Source of the DNA: Ensifer canadensis
GTDB lineage: Bacteria; Pseudomonadota; Alphaproteobacteria; Rhizobiales; Rhizobiaceae
Assembly: GCF_017488845.2 (NCBI RefSeq)
Contig: NZ_CP083371.1
Coordinates: 1,178,001 to 1,242,000, forward strand
Length of the DNA: 64,000 nt
Direction of reading: 5' to 3'
Shown here piece by piece: positions 27,519 to 37,238 of this stretch (within the stretch, counting starts at the first letter, position 1; each line of letters starts with the position of its first letter). The notes under the pieces are model-generated. The model was not told the DNA's origin. It made no database searches and was given only the letters and a program-made list of their open reading frames with translations. A program made the position numbers and the translations under genes.

Positions 27519-28434
27519 GGCGAACCCTCGGATCGAGCAGGCCGTAGAGAATGTCGACCAAAAGATTGAAAACGATAACGAAGATGGCGACGAGAATGAC
27601 CGTGCCCATCACCAGCGTATAGTCGCGGTTGATCGCCCCGAGGACGAAGTAGCGGCCGACGCCCGGAATGGTAAAGATCGTCTCGACCACAGCCGAACCG
27701 GTGAGCAATGCCGCCGCGCAAGGTGCGAGGTAGGAGACAACCGGCAGCATCGCGCCGCGCATGGCGTGGGTGATGACGACTGTCCTTGCCGGAAGGCCGT
27801 AGGCCTTGGCCGTTCGGATATGGTCGGTGTGCAGCGCCTCGATCATCGAACCGCGGGTAAGCCGCGCGAAGACCGCGAGCTGCGGCAGTGCGAGCGCGAT
27901 CATCGGCAGGATCAGGAAGCGCAACGAACCGTCACCCCAACCGCCGGCCGGCAGCCAGGCCAGGACGATGGCGAAGACCAGCGTCAAGACAGGACCAACG
28001 ACGAAATTCGGTACGGTGACGCCGAGCGTCGAGACCGACATGATCGTGAAGTCGAGGATGCTGTTTTGCCGGAGTGCAGCGATCGTACCGGCGGTAACGC
28101 CGCCGATCACGGCAAACAGCAGTGCGTACAGGCCGAGCTCCATCGAATAGGGCAAGCCCTTGCCGATCAACTGCGCGACGTTGTTATCCTTGTAGATATA
28201 GCTCGGGCCAAAGTCGCCGGTCACCGCATTGCTGAGATAGTGAACGTATTGGCGCCACAGGGGCTGATCGAGCTGATAGGTCGCCATCAGGTTCGCCATT
28301 GTTTGTGGCGGAAGAGGACGCTCGAGGTTGAAGGGGCCGCCAGGGGCAAACCGCATCAGGAAAAAGGAAATGGTGACGACAATAAACAAGGTCGGCACCG
28401 CACTCGCCAATCGGCGAAGGATGAAGGAAATCAT
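27511..28434 (-). CDS. oppB: Oligopeptide ABC transporter permease OppB-like
   Basis: This inner-membrane permease of 307 residues begins MISFILRRLASAVPTLFIVVTISFFLMR, the standard OppB/DppB N-terminus, and has six predicted helices. The cytoplasmic loop TAKAYGLPARTVVITHAMRGAMLP acts as the EAA motif. It follows oppA after 54 bp that hold a strong stem-loop, and overlaps oppC by 8 bp. With OppC it forms the peptide channel. Confidence 0.9.
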   Translation of the reverse strand: MISFILRRLASAVPTLFIVVTISFFLMRFAPGGPFNLERPLPPQTMANLMATYQLDQPLWRQYVHYLSNAVTGDFGPSYIYKDNNVAQLIGKGLPYSMELGLYALLFAVIGGVTAGTIAALRQNSILDFTIMSVSTLGVTVPNFVVGPVLTLVFAIVLAWLPAGGWGDGSLRFLILPMIALALPQLAVFARLTRGSMIEALHTDHIRTAKAYGLPARTVVITHAMRGAMLPVVSYLAPCAAALLTGSAVVETIFTIPGVGRYFVLGAINRDYTLVMGTVILVAIFVIVFNLLVDILYGLLDPRVRHD

Positions 28435-28450
28435 TGACGTGCTCCGGAGG

Positions 28451-28478
28451 CGACGCGCGGCATTTTCACCGCGCGTCG
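28451..28478 (-). other. Stem-loop between oppA and oppB
   Basis: A perfect 10-bp GC stem (CGACGCGCGG / CCGCGCGTCG) with an 8-nt loop lies 10 bp after the oppA stop. No T-run follows on the minus strand, so it looks like an mRNA-stabilising or processing element, not a terminator. Confidence 0.55.
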
Positions 28479-28488
28479 TCCCTGTTCG

Positions 28489-30087
28489 TTATTCGGCGAC
28501 GCTCAGGAACCGGCTCAAGTGCTGGTTCGGCGAGTTGTCCTGCCAGCCCTTGACGCGGTCGGAAACCAGCCACAGGTCGGCCTGGGTCAGAAGCGGAGCG
28601 ATCGGCTGTTCCTTCATCAGCAGAGCTTCAGCTTCATGCAGCAGCTTGGAGCGAGCTGCCGGATCCTGCTCCTCGTAAGACTTCTTCATCAGCGCGTCGA
28701 ATTCAGCGTTTTCGAAGTGGCCGTAGTTGAAGGTCTTGTTGGAGCTAAGGCTGAGAGCGAGGAAGTTCTCGGCGTCGGCGTAGTCGGCAACCCAGCCGGC
28801 GCGCGCAACGTTGAACTTGCCGCCTTCCTGCAGGTAGGCATAGTGCGAGGACACGTCGAGGTTCACCAGCGACACCTTGGCGCCGAAGGTGTTCTTCCAC
28901 ATGTCGGCAACGGCCGTTGCAACACGCTCGTGGTTCGGGTTGGTGTTGTAGCGCAGCTCGATTTCGAGCGGCTTGCCACCTTCGCCGTAACCGGCTTCCT
29001 TCATCAGAGCCAGTGCCTTGTCTTCGCGATCGAGCTGCGACAGGGTGCCGAACTCGGCCTTGGACGGATCACCGTAGCTCTCGATGCCCGGGGGCACCAT
29101 CGAGTAGGCCGGCAGCTGCGAGCCGGCGTAGATTTCCTTGGCGAGGAAGTCGCGATCGACTGCCATCGACAGGGCCTGACGAACGCGAACGTCGCTATAG
29201 GGCTCCTGGCGGGTATCGAAGGCGTAGTAGTAGGTCGCGAGCGTCGGCGAAACATGAACCTGTTCGCCATGGGACTTGCGCAGACGATCGAGCTGATCGG
29301 CCGAGAAGTTGTAGGCGAGATCCATTTCCTTCGCTTCGAAGCGGCGAACCGAGGCGGCCTGGTCGTCGATCGGGTAGAAGATGACCTTGTCGAGCTTGAC
29401 GTTGGCGGCATCCCAGTAGTTGGGGTTCTTGACGGCGGTCAGGCTGTCGTTCGGAACGTGCGCGGCGAGCGTGAATGCACCGTTCGAAACCATGACGCCC
29501 GGCTTGACGAAGTCCGCGCCATTCTTTTCGACGCTTGCCTTGCTGACCGGAAGTGCCGTCTGGTGCGCCAGCAGCTCGAGGAAGAACGGGGTCGGGCGCT
29601 CAAGCGTGATTTCGAGCGTCTTGTCGTCGACAGCCTTCATGCCGAGCTGGTCGGTCGGCAGTTCACCCTTGTTGACCTTTTCGGCGTTCTTGATCGGGAA
29701 GAGAATGTTGGCGTAGCCGGCCGCGACCTTCGGGTCTTCGACACGGCGGAACGAGAAGACGAAATCTTCTGCAGTCAACGGTGAACCGTCGGACCACTTC
29801 GCGTCAGCGCGCAGCTTGAAGGTATAGACCGTACCGTCGTCCGAAAGCTCCCACGTTTCGGCTGCACCCGGGACGATCTTGCCCGAGGCGTCATAGATCG
29901 TCAGGCCTTCGTAGAGATCCTTGAGGATGAACTCTTCGATGTTGATCGACGTATGGGCCTGGTCCAGCGTCTGCGGCTCACCGGCGTTGCCACGATGCAG
30001 GACAGCTTCGGCAAGAGCCGGGCTTGCTCCGATGAGCAACGAGCCGATCAGCGCGGCGGCGCTTAGGTTGAGTTTCAGTGATGCCAT
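28489..30087 (-). CDS. oppA: Oligopeptide-binding periplasmic protein OppA-like
   Basis: This periplasmic binding protein of 532 residues (SBP_bac_5) has a Sec signal MASLKLNLSAAALIGSLLIGASPALA, cleaved near residue 26. The mature start VLHRGNAGEPQTLDQAHTS and the landmark DAKWSDGSPLTAEDFVFSFRR identify the OppA/MppA branch that binds peptides. The ATG at 30087 has AAGGAG upstream; the longer frame lacks a signal peptide. It is first in oppA-oppB-oppC-ATPase. The long 5' region upstream is shared with the divergent fba gene. Confidence 0.9.
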   Translation of the reverse strand: MASLKLNLSAAALIGSLLIGASPALAEAVLHRGNAGEPQTLDQAHTSINIEEFILKDLYEGLTIYDASGKIVPGAAETWELSDDGTVYTFKLRADAKWSDGSPLTAEDFVFSFRRVEDPKVAAGYANILFPIKNAEKVNKGELPTDQLGMKAVDDKTLEITLERPTPFFLELLAHQTALPVSKASVEKNGADFVKPGVMVSNGAFTLAAHVPNDSLTAVKNPNYWDAANVKLDKVIFYPIDDQAASVRRFEAKEMDLAYNFSADQLDRLRKSHGEQVHVSPTLATYYYAFDTRQEPYSDVRVRQALSMAVDRDFLAKEIYAGSQLPAYSMVPPGIESYGDPSKAEFGTLSQLDREDKALALMKEAGYGEGGKPLEIELRYNTNPNHERVATAVADMWKNTFGAKVSLVNLDVSSHYAYLQEGGKFNVARAGWVADYADAENFLALSLSSNKTFNYGHFENAEFDALMKKSYEEQDPAARSKLLHEAEALLMKEQPIAPLLTQADLWLVSDRVKGWQDNSPNQHLSRFLSVAE

Positions 30088-30839
30088 TTTGTTTCTCTCC
30101 TTCCCCTTTTTTGGGTTTGTGATCGCAGGAGAGAAGTGCAAATCTTTCTCGAACGCAAGGCGGATTCTGCAACCTGCTGCATCTTTATCTATAGAGTTGT
30201 AATTTTACGAAATCACAGGTTGTATTTCGTTTGCGGTCCTTTTCGTCGTTTTTGCGACGCAGGTGTGACAACCGGGCGGCAATCCACGCGTTTTTACTGC
30301 AACGTTTTAGATGCTGGCGCCGCTCTGTCCCCAGAACGGCAAGAATCGGCCCTGATGCAAATTTCGTGAATTCAAGGCGCAGTTTACGTAATGTGCGGAA
30401 AGAAACAGAGCCTTTGCCGCAATCTTCTTGCAAAGCGTTCACTCAGCAGCGACACTGTGTTTCCCTATAGGTGTTTTCTGTCTCGGTGCAACCCGCCATC
30501 AGCACGCGGAAAAGTGGTATTGACCTTCCCCGACCCACTCATCCGTGGCGCACCACTAGAAAGCGAAACGGTTAGATCCGCTGTGTTGCATCCAGTCCAC
30601 AGTAAAATCGATTGAAGCGGCTTCGGTGCCCCTCGCAGGCTGCCTCTTGACCGTTGCCAAACCACTTTGATGAACTATTGTGCGCCAGACTTCGGTGGGC
30701 GCGACCATTTCGCACGCGTTGTCACGTCGCACGACAATCCGGCCATCGACTTTGCGTCGATGCAAGCACGTGCGGCACTACGCCGGACCATTTTTCGTGG
30801 CGCACAAGGCTGTGCCGAAACACTAAAGGGAGATATCGA
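30088..30839. other. Long intergenic region between divergent oppA and fba
   Basis: About 750 bp without a convincing gene. Short frames here have no ribosome site or family resemblance. It is visibly richer in A+T near oppA (about 30180-30240) and must hold the oppA and fba promoters. I could not fix either promoter, and I see no riboswitch, tRNA or repeat. Confidence 0.5.
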
Positions 30840-31883
30840 ATGGCATTGATCACATTGCGGCAACTGCTCGACCATGCGGCGGAGAACGACTACGCGCTGC
30901 CGGCGTTCAATGTGAACAATCTCGAATACATTCAGGCCGTCATGCGCGCTGCTGACGCCACTGATTCCCCCGTCATCCTGCAGGCAAGCCGCGGTGCTCG
31001 CTCCTATGCGGGCGATGCGTTCCTGCGCCATCTCATCCTTGGTGCGGCGGAAGAATATCCGCACATTCCCGTTTGTCTGCATCTCGATCACGGCGACCAG
31101 CCGTCGACCTGCATTTCGGCGATCACCAACGGCTTCACCTCCGTCATGATGGACGGTTCGCTGGAAAAGGACGGCAAGACCGTCGCCAGCTATGAATACA
31201 ATGTCGCGGTCACCGCCGAAGTCGTGAAGATCGCCCATGCGGCCGGCGTTTCCGTTGAAGGCGAACTTGGCTGCCTCGGCAACCTGGAAACCGGCGCTGG
31301 CGACAAGGAAGACGGCCACGGCTTCGAAGGCAAGCTGTCGCGCGAGGAGCTGCTCACCGATCCGGAACAGGCCTTCGACTTCGTCACCAAGACCGGCGTC
31401 GATGCGCTGGCCGTTGCCATCGGCACGAGCCATGGCGCCTACAAGTTCACCCGCGAGCCGGATGGCGAGATCCTGTCGATCGAGACGATCGCAAAGATCA
31501 ACAAGCGCCTGCCGAACACCCACCTCGTCATGCACGGCTCGTCCTCGGTTCCGAAGGATCTGCAGGACCTGTTCAACACCTATGGCGGCAAGATGAAGCC
31601 GACCTGGGGCGTTCCGGTGTCGGAAATCCAGAAGGCGATCCCGCTCGGCGTGCGCAAGGTCAACATCGACACCGACCTGCGTCTGGCCATGACCGGAACG
31701 ATCCGCAAGAACTTCGCTGAAAACCCGGAGAATTTCGACCCGCGCACCTACCTAAAGCCAGCAACGGCTCTCATGACCGAAGTTTGCAGGGAGCGTTTCG
31801 AAGCCTTCCGCACCGCCGGCAAGGCATCGAAGATCCGCACCCTGCGCTTGCCGGAGATGGCAAAGCGCTACGCAGCCGCCTGA
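30840..31883 (+). CDS. fba: Class II fructose-1,6-bisphosphate aldolase, Calvin-cycle subtype
   Basis: This cytoplasmic enzyme of 347 residues splits fructose-1,6-bisphosphate, or condenses dihydroxyacetone-P with glyceraldehyde-3-P, using Zn2+. Visible ligands are HLDHGD (D83, H84), the glutamate of [12 protein letters not shown], the histidine of GTSHGAYKF and that of VMHGSSS. The length and the [13 protein letters not shown] segment fit the CbbA/Fba subtype. The ATG at 30840 has AAGGGAG upstream. It appears monocistronic and converges on the exporter gene. Confidence 0.92.
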   Translation: MALITLRQLLDHAAENDYALPAFNVNNLEYIQAVMRAADATDSPVILQASRGARSYAGDAFLRHLILGAAEEYPHIPVCLHLDHGDQPSTCISAITNGFTSVMMDGSLEKDGKTVASYEYNVAVTAEVVKIAHAAGVSVEGELGCLGNLETGAGDKEDGHGFEGKLSREELLTDPEQAFDFVTKTGVDALAVAIGTSHGAYKFTREPDGEILSIETIAKINKRLPNTHLVMHGSSSVPKDLQDLFNTYGGKMKPTWGVPVSEIQKAIPLGVRKVNIDTDLRLAMTGTIRKNFAENPENFDPRTYLKPATALMTEVCRERFEAFRTAGKASKIRTLRLPEMAKRYAAA

Positions 31884-32084
31884 TCCGCGAACCGGCCGCC
31901 CCTCTTCCCAATGGAACGACGGGAACGGGGGTGGCCTGTTCGAGCGCTTGGCGACAGACAACAGTCGGCGCGCGGCCCGTGATCAAGCGGCCGCGCGCCG
32001 ATTTCGTTTCGATCGCGATGGCTGGTTCGGCGAGCGGACGCCAGGCCAGCGATATCCAAGTACTCACTCGGCCCCAGCGCTCAT

Positions 32085-33878
32085 TCAGGCGCGGCGCTCG
32101 CCCGCCGCTTCGTGCTCGTAAAGCTGATCCATGCTCAAGGTGGCCACGTCAGCGAAAGGCGCCTGGCTTTTCACCCGGCCACCGCCGAGGATGACGACCT
32201 CGTCGCAAAATGAAATCGTGCTGCGGTGATGACTGATGACGATGGTCGTGCGGTGCCCGGCCCTCGATTTCAGCGTCTCGACGATGGCAGCTTCGGACAG
32301 GCCGTCGACCGCGTTGGTGGCTTCGTCCAGGATCAGGATCTCGGGGTCGCGCACGAGGGCTCTGGCCAGGGCAACCCGCTGCCGCTGCCCCGCCGAGAGG
32401 CTGGCGCCTCTGTATCCGACGACGGTTTGATAACCCTGCGGCAGGCTTTCGATGAAGCCGTGTGCTTCGGCCATCCTGGCCGCGTGCTCCACTTCTGCGG
32501 TCGTCGCCTCCCGGCCATAGGTGATGTTCTCCAGGATCGTACCATCCACCAATTCCAGGTCCTGGCTGGCGAGCGCGATCTGGTTCCGCCACTGAACCGG
32601 GTCTATCCGGTTCAGGGGGATACCATCGACGAGGATCTGCCCCTCGTCCGGTTCGACGAAGCGGCATAACAGATTGACGATCGTGGTTTTCCCGGCACCG
32701 GACCGGCCGATGACCGCCGTCGAGCGGCCGCCACGGATATTGAATGTCGCGGCATGCAGCACCACGGCACGCGAGCCAGAACTCGGATATCGGAAGGTCA
32801 CCCGATCAAATCTCAGCTGCTGTCGCAGACAATCGAATGGCTCCCTCCCCTCGGGTGGCTTTGGCTTGTCGGATGCGTCCAACAGCCACCGCACCTCCTC
32901 CAATGAGCCGCTCCAGCCCTGGATCTGGCTCCAGGACAATTGCAGCGCACGCACGTGCGGCTGCAATCGATAGAGCAGGACCACGAAGGCAACGATGACG
33001 GGAAAGCTGACGCCGACAGACCAGGCGGCGACAACAACAGCCAGGAAGAGGGCGGAGTGGAGCGTCTCGGTGAGTGGCGGCAGCACGCCCTGACGGGCCT
33101 GTAGCGAGAACCCGGCGCGTCTGACCGCATCCGACGCCGTATCGAACACGGCCTTCTCCCGCGCCTCCTGGCCGAATATCCGTATCAAACGACCGGCATG
33201 AACAAGATGGAGCATTCGAGCCGCAAGCTCGCTGTTAAAGGAGGTGACTTCTCGGCTCGGCCCCTTGAGGGTTGCAGACAGGACGTAGTGCACGAGCTGG
33301 ACGAGAACGAGGCCGAGCGCCACGAACAGCGTCATCTGCCAGGACAGAAGTAGGAGGAATGCCAGGAGAATGACGGCGGCCGAGCCATTCACGACCGCCG
33401 CAAGGACGGTCTGGATTGCATCGGAGGCCCGCCAGGACTCATTTGAAATGATGTTGAGCAGGCGCCCCGGATTCTCCTTCATGAAAAAGGGATAGCCGAC
33501 CCGCAGGAGCTGACCCGACAGGGCGCTGCGGATCGAGTGTCCTGCCTTGCCGTTGATGAAGGTCGCGAGCACGGTGTTGGCAAAGGCGATGACGTTCTTG
33601 AGCGCGATCAAGGCAAAAGCCGCGCCTGCGATGACAATCAGCCGCTCGCCGTCGTCCAGCCCCGACCCGACCTGTTGGAACAGCGAGGAGACGCCGTTCA
33701 ATGCCGCTGGATCCTGATCGCCGGCAATGATGCCCAGCATGGGGATGATGAGGCCGATACCGACGCCCTCGAGTGCTGCGCTGCAAAGGCCGAGAATCAC
33801 CACGGCCGGAAGCAGACGCATTTGTCCGCCGAGCGCATCGCGCAATAGCTGCAGGCCCGGCAAGAAGATTCTGAACAT
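32085..33878 (-). CDS. msbA2: MsbA-type ABC exporter (probable MsbA2 orthologue)
   Basis: This half-transporter of 597 residues has six N-terminal membrane helices (about residues 18-310) and a C-terminal nucleotide-binding domain. Motifs are Walker [11 protein letters not shown], signature LSAGQRQR, Walker B ILILDEATNAVD and switch SHHRST. The ATG at 33878 precedes the first helix; the upstream frame overlaps the glycosyltransferase. It is last in a minus-strand group with two GT2 enzymes and an acyltransferase. Sequence type and gene order recall S. meliloti MsbA2, reported as needed for symbiosis; this is from memory. It likely flips a lipid-linked glycan. Confidence 0.8.
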   Translation of the reverse strand: MFRIFLPGLQLLRDALGGQMRLLPAVVILGLCSAALEGVGIGLIIPMLGIIAGDQDPAALNGVSSLFQQVGSGLDDGERLIVIAGAAFALIALKNVIAFANTVLATFINGKAGHSIRSALSGQLLRVGYPFFMKENPGRLLNIISNESWRASDAIQTVLAAVVNGSAAVILLAFLLLLSWQMTLFVALGLVLVQLVHYVLSATLKGPSREVTSFNSELAARMLHLVHAGRLIRIFGQEAREKAVFDTASDAVRRAGFSLQARQGVLPPLTETLHSALFLAVVVAAWSVGVSFPVIVAFVVLLYRLQPHVRALQLSWSQIQGWSGSLEEVRWLLDASDKPKPPEGREPFDCLRQQLRFDRVTFRYPSSGSRAVVLHAATFNIRGGRSTAVIGRSGAGKTTIVNLLCRFVEPDEGQILVDGIPLNRIDPVQWRNQIALASQDLELVDGTILENITYGREATTAEVEHAARMAEAHGFIESLPQGYQTVVGYRGASLSAGQRQRVALARALVRDPEILILDEATNAVDGLSEAAIVETLKSRAGHRTTIVISHHRSTISFCDEVVILGGGRVKSQAPFADVATLSMDQLYEHEAAGERRA

Positions 33879-33889
33879 GGCGACCGTCC

Positions 33890-34918
33890 TCAGCGGTGGA
33901 GTTGCTCTTCGGCCCGTTGCTCGGCCGGACCTGGCGATCGCTCCGCGACGAACAGGCCCACGAACTTGAGGGCACCGAGCAGGTTCATGAAAACGATCGG
34001 CCAGTGCGATAGGTGCAAGACGGGGTCGAACCGGGCGCCACCGAAGATTTCCCCGAACGCCGACCTGACGGTCCAACAGAAATGCCGCAGCAGCCACGGC
34101 GCGGTGCGCAGGTGCTTCAGGCAAAGCGCGCCATTGCCGAAGCTGTAGTTGCAATGAAGTGTCTCGATTGCCGCCCGTGCGCGACGGCCGTGATGATGGA
34201 AGACGACCATGTCGGGGACATATTCGACGGGGATACCAAGTCGATCGGCGCGCACGAGATAATCGGTGTCCTCTGCCGACAGCAACGGCGCGCCCGCGCC
34301 AAACCGTTCGTCGAAGGGGCCGACGCGCAATGCGACCTCACGATGCATTGTCATGTTGCAGCCCAGCACGAAGCCGCCTGGATGAACCTCATGCGTCAGC
34401 CGTTCGCGCACGTTCGACCGTTTGATGGTGAATGGCAAGTCGGCGGGGTTGCCGAGCTCGACACGGCCGCCGCGGATGACCCCGCCCCCGCCGCCTGCAC
34501 AGTGGTGTTCCAGATCGCGCAGATAGCCGACGTCGACTTCGCAGTCATCATCAATGAAGATCAGGATCCTGCCGCGTGCATGTGCCATTGCGGTATTTCT
34601 TGCGACAGCCAGGCCCGGTCGGGTCTCGACGGCATGCGTGATCGCCATGGGTGACGCGGCCGCAATCCGGCTGATGCGATCGGGTGTGCCGTCCGTTGAG
34701 CCGTTATCCACCACAACAAGCTCGCATCGCACTGTTGCATGGGAGCGGCACGTCGCCTCGATCGATCGGATACAGGCATCGAGCGCCTCAACGCGGTTGC
34801 GCGTGCAGACGATGAAGCTTGCGAAGGTCTCTTCGCGCGCGGCCGACGTCGGCACCCACGGCGTCTCCGTCGCGTTCGCGCATCCCTTTGCCGCCCATGC
34901 CGGGCGTTCGACTGTCAT
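33890..34918 (-). CDS. Family 2 glycosyltransferase
   Basis: This GT-A fold enzyme of 342 residues has the nucleotide-sugar motifs VVVDNGSTDGTPDRI (near 70) and FIDDDCEVD (DxD, near 120), and an ED acceptor motif SAEDTDYLVRADRLG near 220. C-terminal hydrophobic segments (HLSHWPIVFMNLLGALKFVGLFV) suggest membrane association. The ATG at 34918 was chosen because it directly follows the stop of the next gene. The donor and acceptor sugars are unknown. It lies 11 bp upstream of the exporter gene. Confidence 0.85.
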   Translation of the reverse strand: MTVERPAWAAKGCANATETPWVPTSAAREETFASFIVCTRNRVEALDACIRSIEATCRSHATVRCELVVVDNGSTDGTPDRISRIAAASPMAITHAVETRPGLAVARNTAMAHARGRILIFIDDDCEVDVGYLRDLEHHCAGGGGGVIRGGRVELGNPADLPFTIKRSNVRERLTHEVHPGGFVLGCNMTMHREVALRVGPFDERFGAGAPLLSAEDTDYLVRADRLGIPVEYVPDMVVFHHHGRRARAAIETLHCNYSFGNGALCLKHLRTAPWLLRHFCWTVRSAFGEIFGGARFDPVLHLSHWPIVFMNLLGALKFVGLFVAERSPGPAEQRAEEQLHR

Positions 34919-34919
34919 A

Positions 34920-36023
34920 TTAGACCGGGCCATGACGAGGAAGGACGTTCGCTGCCGGCACCGACTGCAGGTATCGCGACAGGGCATCCATGCGCCTCAT
35001 CGCAGCCAGCGACATGCTGCTGCACCAGGGCGCATGAACGCCTGCGATGAGGCCGTATCGCTCCCGGCGCCGGATAAGCCCCCATTTGCCCGTCCGCGTT
35101 AGGAACTCATGGGTGAGCTGCGGCCGCCGCTCGTCGCTGACAAGCTGGTAGAGGAAATAGAAGAGGTTCAAGGCGCCTTCCTCATAGCCGGCGCGGCCTT
35201 GCTTCGGGTACCCGGAAATCCTGTCTTCGAGCGCCAGAATGCTGTTCGCAGCATTTCCGATCGTCTCGGCCGTGACGGCAAGGCCGATGTCATTGAGCGC
35301 CTGGGGATTGTCGCAAAGACGTTCGCGCTCGAGGTTTTCAGCAACAATCTTCAAGTGGGTACGGCGCATTTGGCGCTTGTGCTTGTTCGTCACGCTGTTG
35401 CCATGGATACGATAGGCGACCATGGCCTCGTCGATCATCATCGCCGGAAAACGGTCGGTGACACGCCGGAAGAGATCGAAATCCTCCGCATGCACATAAA
35501 GCGCGTCATATGTGAGCATATCCTCCGGAATGACATGCCTGTTGTAGACGACGGTCGAGTGCATGAAGATCGTGAAGAACATCGACAGCGCCTTCAGGTT
35601 CTCCGGCCGATAGATCGGATTGGGCGTGCCGCGGACGATACGATCGCCGATGAGCGTATCGATGCCGGTGCCGCACAGCGCGAGCTGTGGCTGTTGCATG
35701 AACAGCGACACCTGCCGCGACAGCCGTGACGGATAGGAAATGTCGTCGGCATCCATCCGTGCGATGAGATCGCCCTTTGCCAGAGCGAGACCTTCGTTCA
35801 AGCTCGCGATCAAACCGCGGTTCTCGCGGGAGATGATAGTGACGCGGTCATCGGCCTTTCGATAACGCCGCATGATTTCCAGTGAGCGATCACGCGAACC
35901 ATCGTCGATGGCGATGATCTCCAGCCGCTGGTAGTCCTGCCTCAGAATGCTCTCAAGCGCCGCGGCGAGATAGGACTCGGCGTTGTAAACGGGCAGCAGG
36001 ACGGAAACCAACGGAACGGTCAT
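34920..36023 (-). CDS. Family 2 glycosyltransferase
   Basis: This GT2 enzyme of 367 residues begins PLVSVLLPVYNAESYLAAALESIL, with IAIDDGSRDRS near residue 38 and the DxD motif ARMDADDISYP near 90. The acceptor motif HAEDFDLFRR is near 180. An ATG at 36023 is preferred to a TTG two codons earlier. It ends 1 bp before the next glycosyltransferase start, so the two are translated together. It probably extends a surface glycan exported by the MsbA-type protein. Confidence 0.86.
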   Translation of the reverse strand: MTVPLVSVLLPVYNAESYLAAALESILRQDYQRLEIIAIDDGSRDRSLEIMRRYRKADDRVTIISRENRGLIASLNEGLALAKGDLIARMDADDISYPSRLSRQVSLFMQQPQLALCGTGIDTLIGDRIVRGTPNPIYRPENLKALSMFFTIFMHSTVVYNRHVIPEDMLTYDALYVHAEDFDLFRRVTDRFPAMMIDEAMVAYRIHGNSVTNKHKRQMRRTHLKIVAENLERERLCDNPQALNDIGLAVTAETIGNAANSILALEDRISGYPKQGRAGYEEGALNLFYFLYQLVSDERRPQLTHEFLTRTGKWGLIRRRERYGLIAGVHAPWCSSMSLAAMRRMDALSRYLQSVPAANVLPRHGPV

Positions 36024-36038
36024 GAACAATCTCGAACA

Positions 36039-37238
36039 CTATTGCAGATCTGAGGCTTGAAGCGCGTTTGCCCGGCCAGCGGCGTCCGCACGATAAGCCG
36101 GATGCGGCCGCTCGTCCCCTCGCCCCTGAAACCAGTCGACAGTGCTTCCAGCACTCGCGGATGGTGCACTTGGCCGACCGTTGGCACGAAGATAGGGAAA
36201 GTGCCGCTTCAAGCCGTTGAGCGGCCTCTCTAACGCCAGCCAGGAGAACGCCGCCACGACCAAAGTGGCGGCACCTGCGACGACCAAGCGCCCAACGCCC
36301 TGTTCCGAAACGTTGACCGGTATCCACCCCTGCGCCTTGACGACCAGCGCCAGCACGACCGGATGAAACAGGTAGACGCCATAGCTGACACGCCCAAGCG
36401 CCGTTAGCGGCGGGAGTTCCAGCAACCTGCCGAAATCGCCACGAAACCCGGCGGAAGCGGTGCCGACCAACATTACAAGCGGGACGAGAGGCAAAACTTC
36501 GAGACCGATCCAAACGATCCAATCAAGTGCCGGCCCCACCGGCATCGATCGACCCCAAAGCAGCACGAGGGATAATATGGAAAACGGCAGCCAACTGACT
36601 GTCATCCATCGCGGCCAGGCCGTGGCCGTCGATCGGTGAACAGCCAAGAGGGCACCAGCCGCCAGCGCATCCATCGATGCCGGAGGCAGCAGGTCTCGTG
36701 CAAGCGAGGGCTCACCCGTGAGCGGCCAATAAAATCGGTATGCCAGCGAACAGGCGATGACGCCGATGCAGAGCCGCCCGATCCAGTGGCGCGGCGTCAG
36801 CAGAATGAGGAGCGGCCAGACGATGTAGAATTGTTCTTCAATGCTCAGGCTCCAGGTGTGGCAGAGCACCCACGGCGTCCACGCATCCTTGAGCGCGTAC
36901 CAGAAGTTCGAGAGATAAAGCGCGTGCCATGCCCAGCCTTCCCTGGCGCCTTCCAGGTTGACCAGCCACACGAAGCCAAGCATGCCGAAATAGGGTGGGA
37001 AGATCCGCAGGGCACGGCGGATATAGAACGACCTGAGGGTCGTCGCTGCTTCGAACTGAGCCGCGGAACGCGCGTCGAGGAGCAGCCGCGTTATCAGAAA
37101 GCCGCTGAGCACGAAGAACATCCGCACGCCGAGATGCCCCCAATGGGAATCATCGGCGGCAAAGAAATGCGCGTACAGCACCATCAAAACGGCAACGGCT
37201 CTCAATCCGTCCAGTTGCCGGTCGCGCATAGTCAGCAT
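36039..37238 (-). CDS. Acyltransferase-3 family membrane protein (OafA/YrhL type)
   Basis: This integral membrane protein of 399 residues has about ten helices. The hallmark start is RDRQLDGLRAVAVLMVLYAHF, the catalytic histidine lies in that first helix, and the RSFYIRRALRIFPPYF motif is near residue 70. These enzymes O-acylate sugars of surface polysaccharides or lipid A. It is the first gene of the glycosyltransferase-exporter group, with 15 bp to the next gene. The arginine-rich tail after residue 350 is low complexity. Confidence 0.87.
   Translation of the reverse strand: MLTMRDRQLDGLRAVAVLMVLYAHFFAADDSHWGHLGVRMFFVLSGFLITRLLLDARSAAQFEAATTLRSFYIRRALRIFPPYFGMLGFVWLVNLEGAREGWAWHALYLSNFWYALKDAWTPWVLCHTWSLSIEEQFYIVWPLLILLTPRHWIGRLCIGVIACSLAYRFYWPLTGEPSLARDLLPPASMDALAAGALLAVHRSTATAWPRWMTVSWLPFSILSLVLLWGRSMPVGPALDWIVWIGLEVLPLVPLVMLVGTASAGFRGDFGRLLELPPLTALGRVSYGVYLFHPVVLALVVKAQGWIPVNVSEQGVGRLVVAGAATLVVAAFSWLALERPLNGLKRHFPYLRANGRPSAPSASAGSTVDWFQGRGDERPHPAYRADAAGRANALQASDLQ

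Noticed and set aside
30654-30839. N-terminal extension of the fructose-bisphosphate aldolase
   Set aside because: The aldolase fold starts at [16 protein letters not shown] with AAGGGAG just upstream; the extension has no similarity to the family.
31884-32084. GGCC/CCCC-rich imperfect hairpin between fba and the exporter as a terminator
   Set aside because: The stem is interrupted by several mismatches and no T-run follows on either strand, so I did not list it.
33879-34154. N-terminal extension of the MsbA2-like exporter
   Set aside because: The frame is arginine-rich, lies on top of the glycosyltransferase gene and precedes the normal exporter N-terminus MFRIFLPGLQLL.
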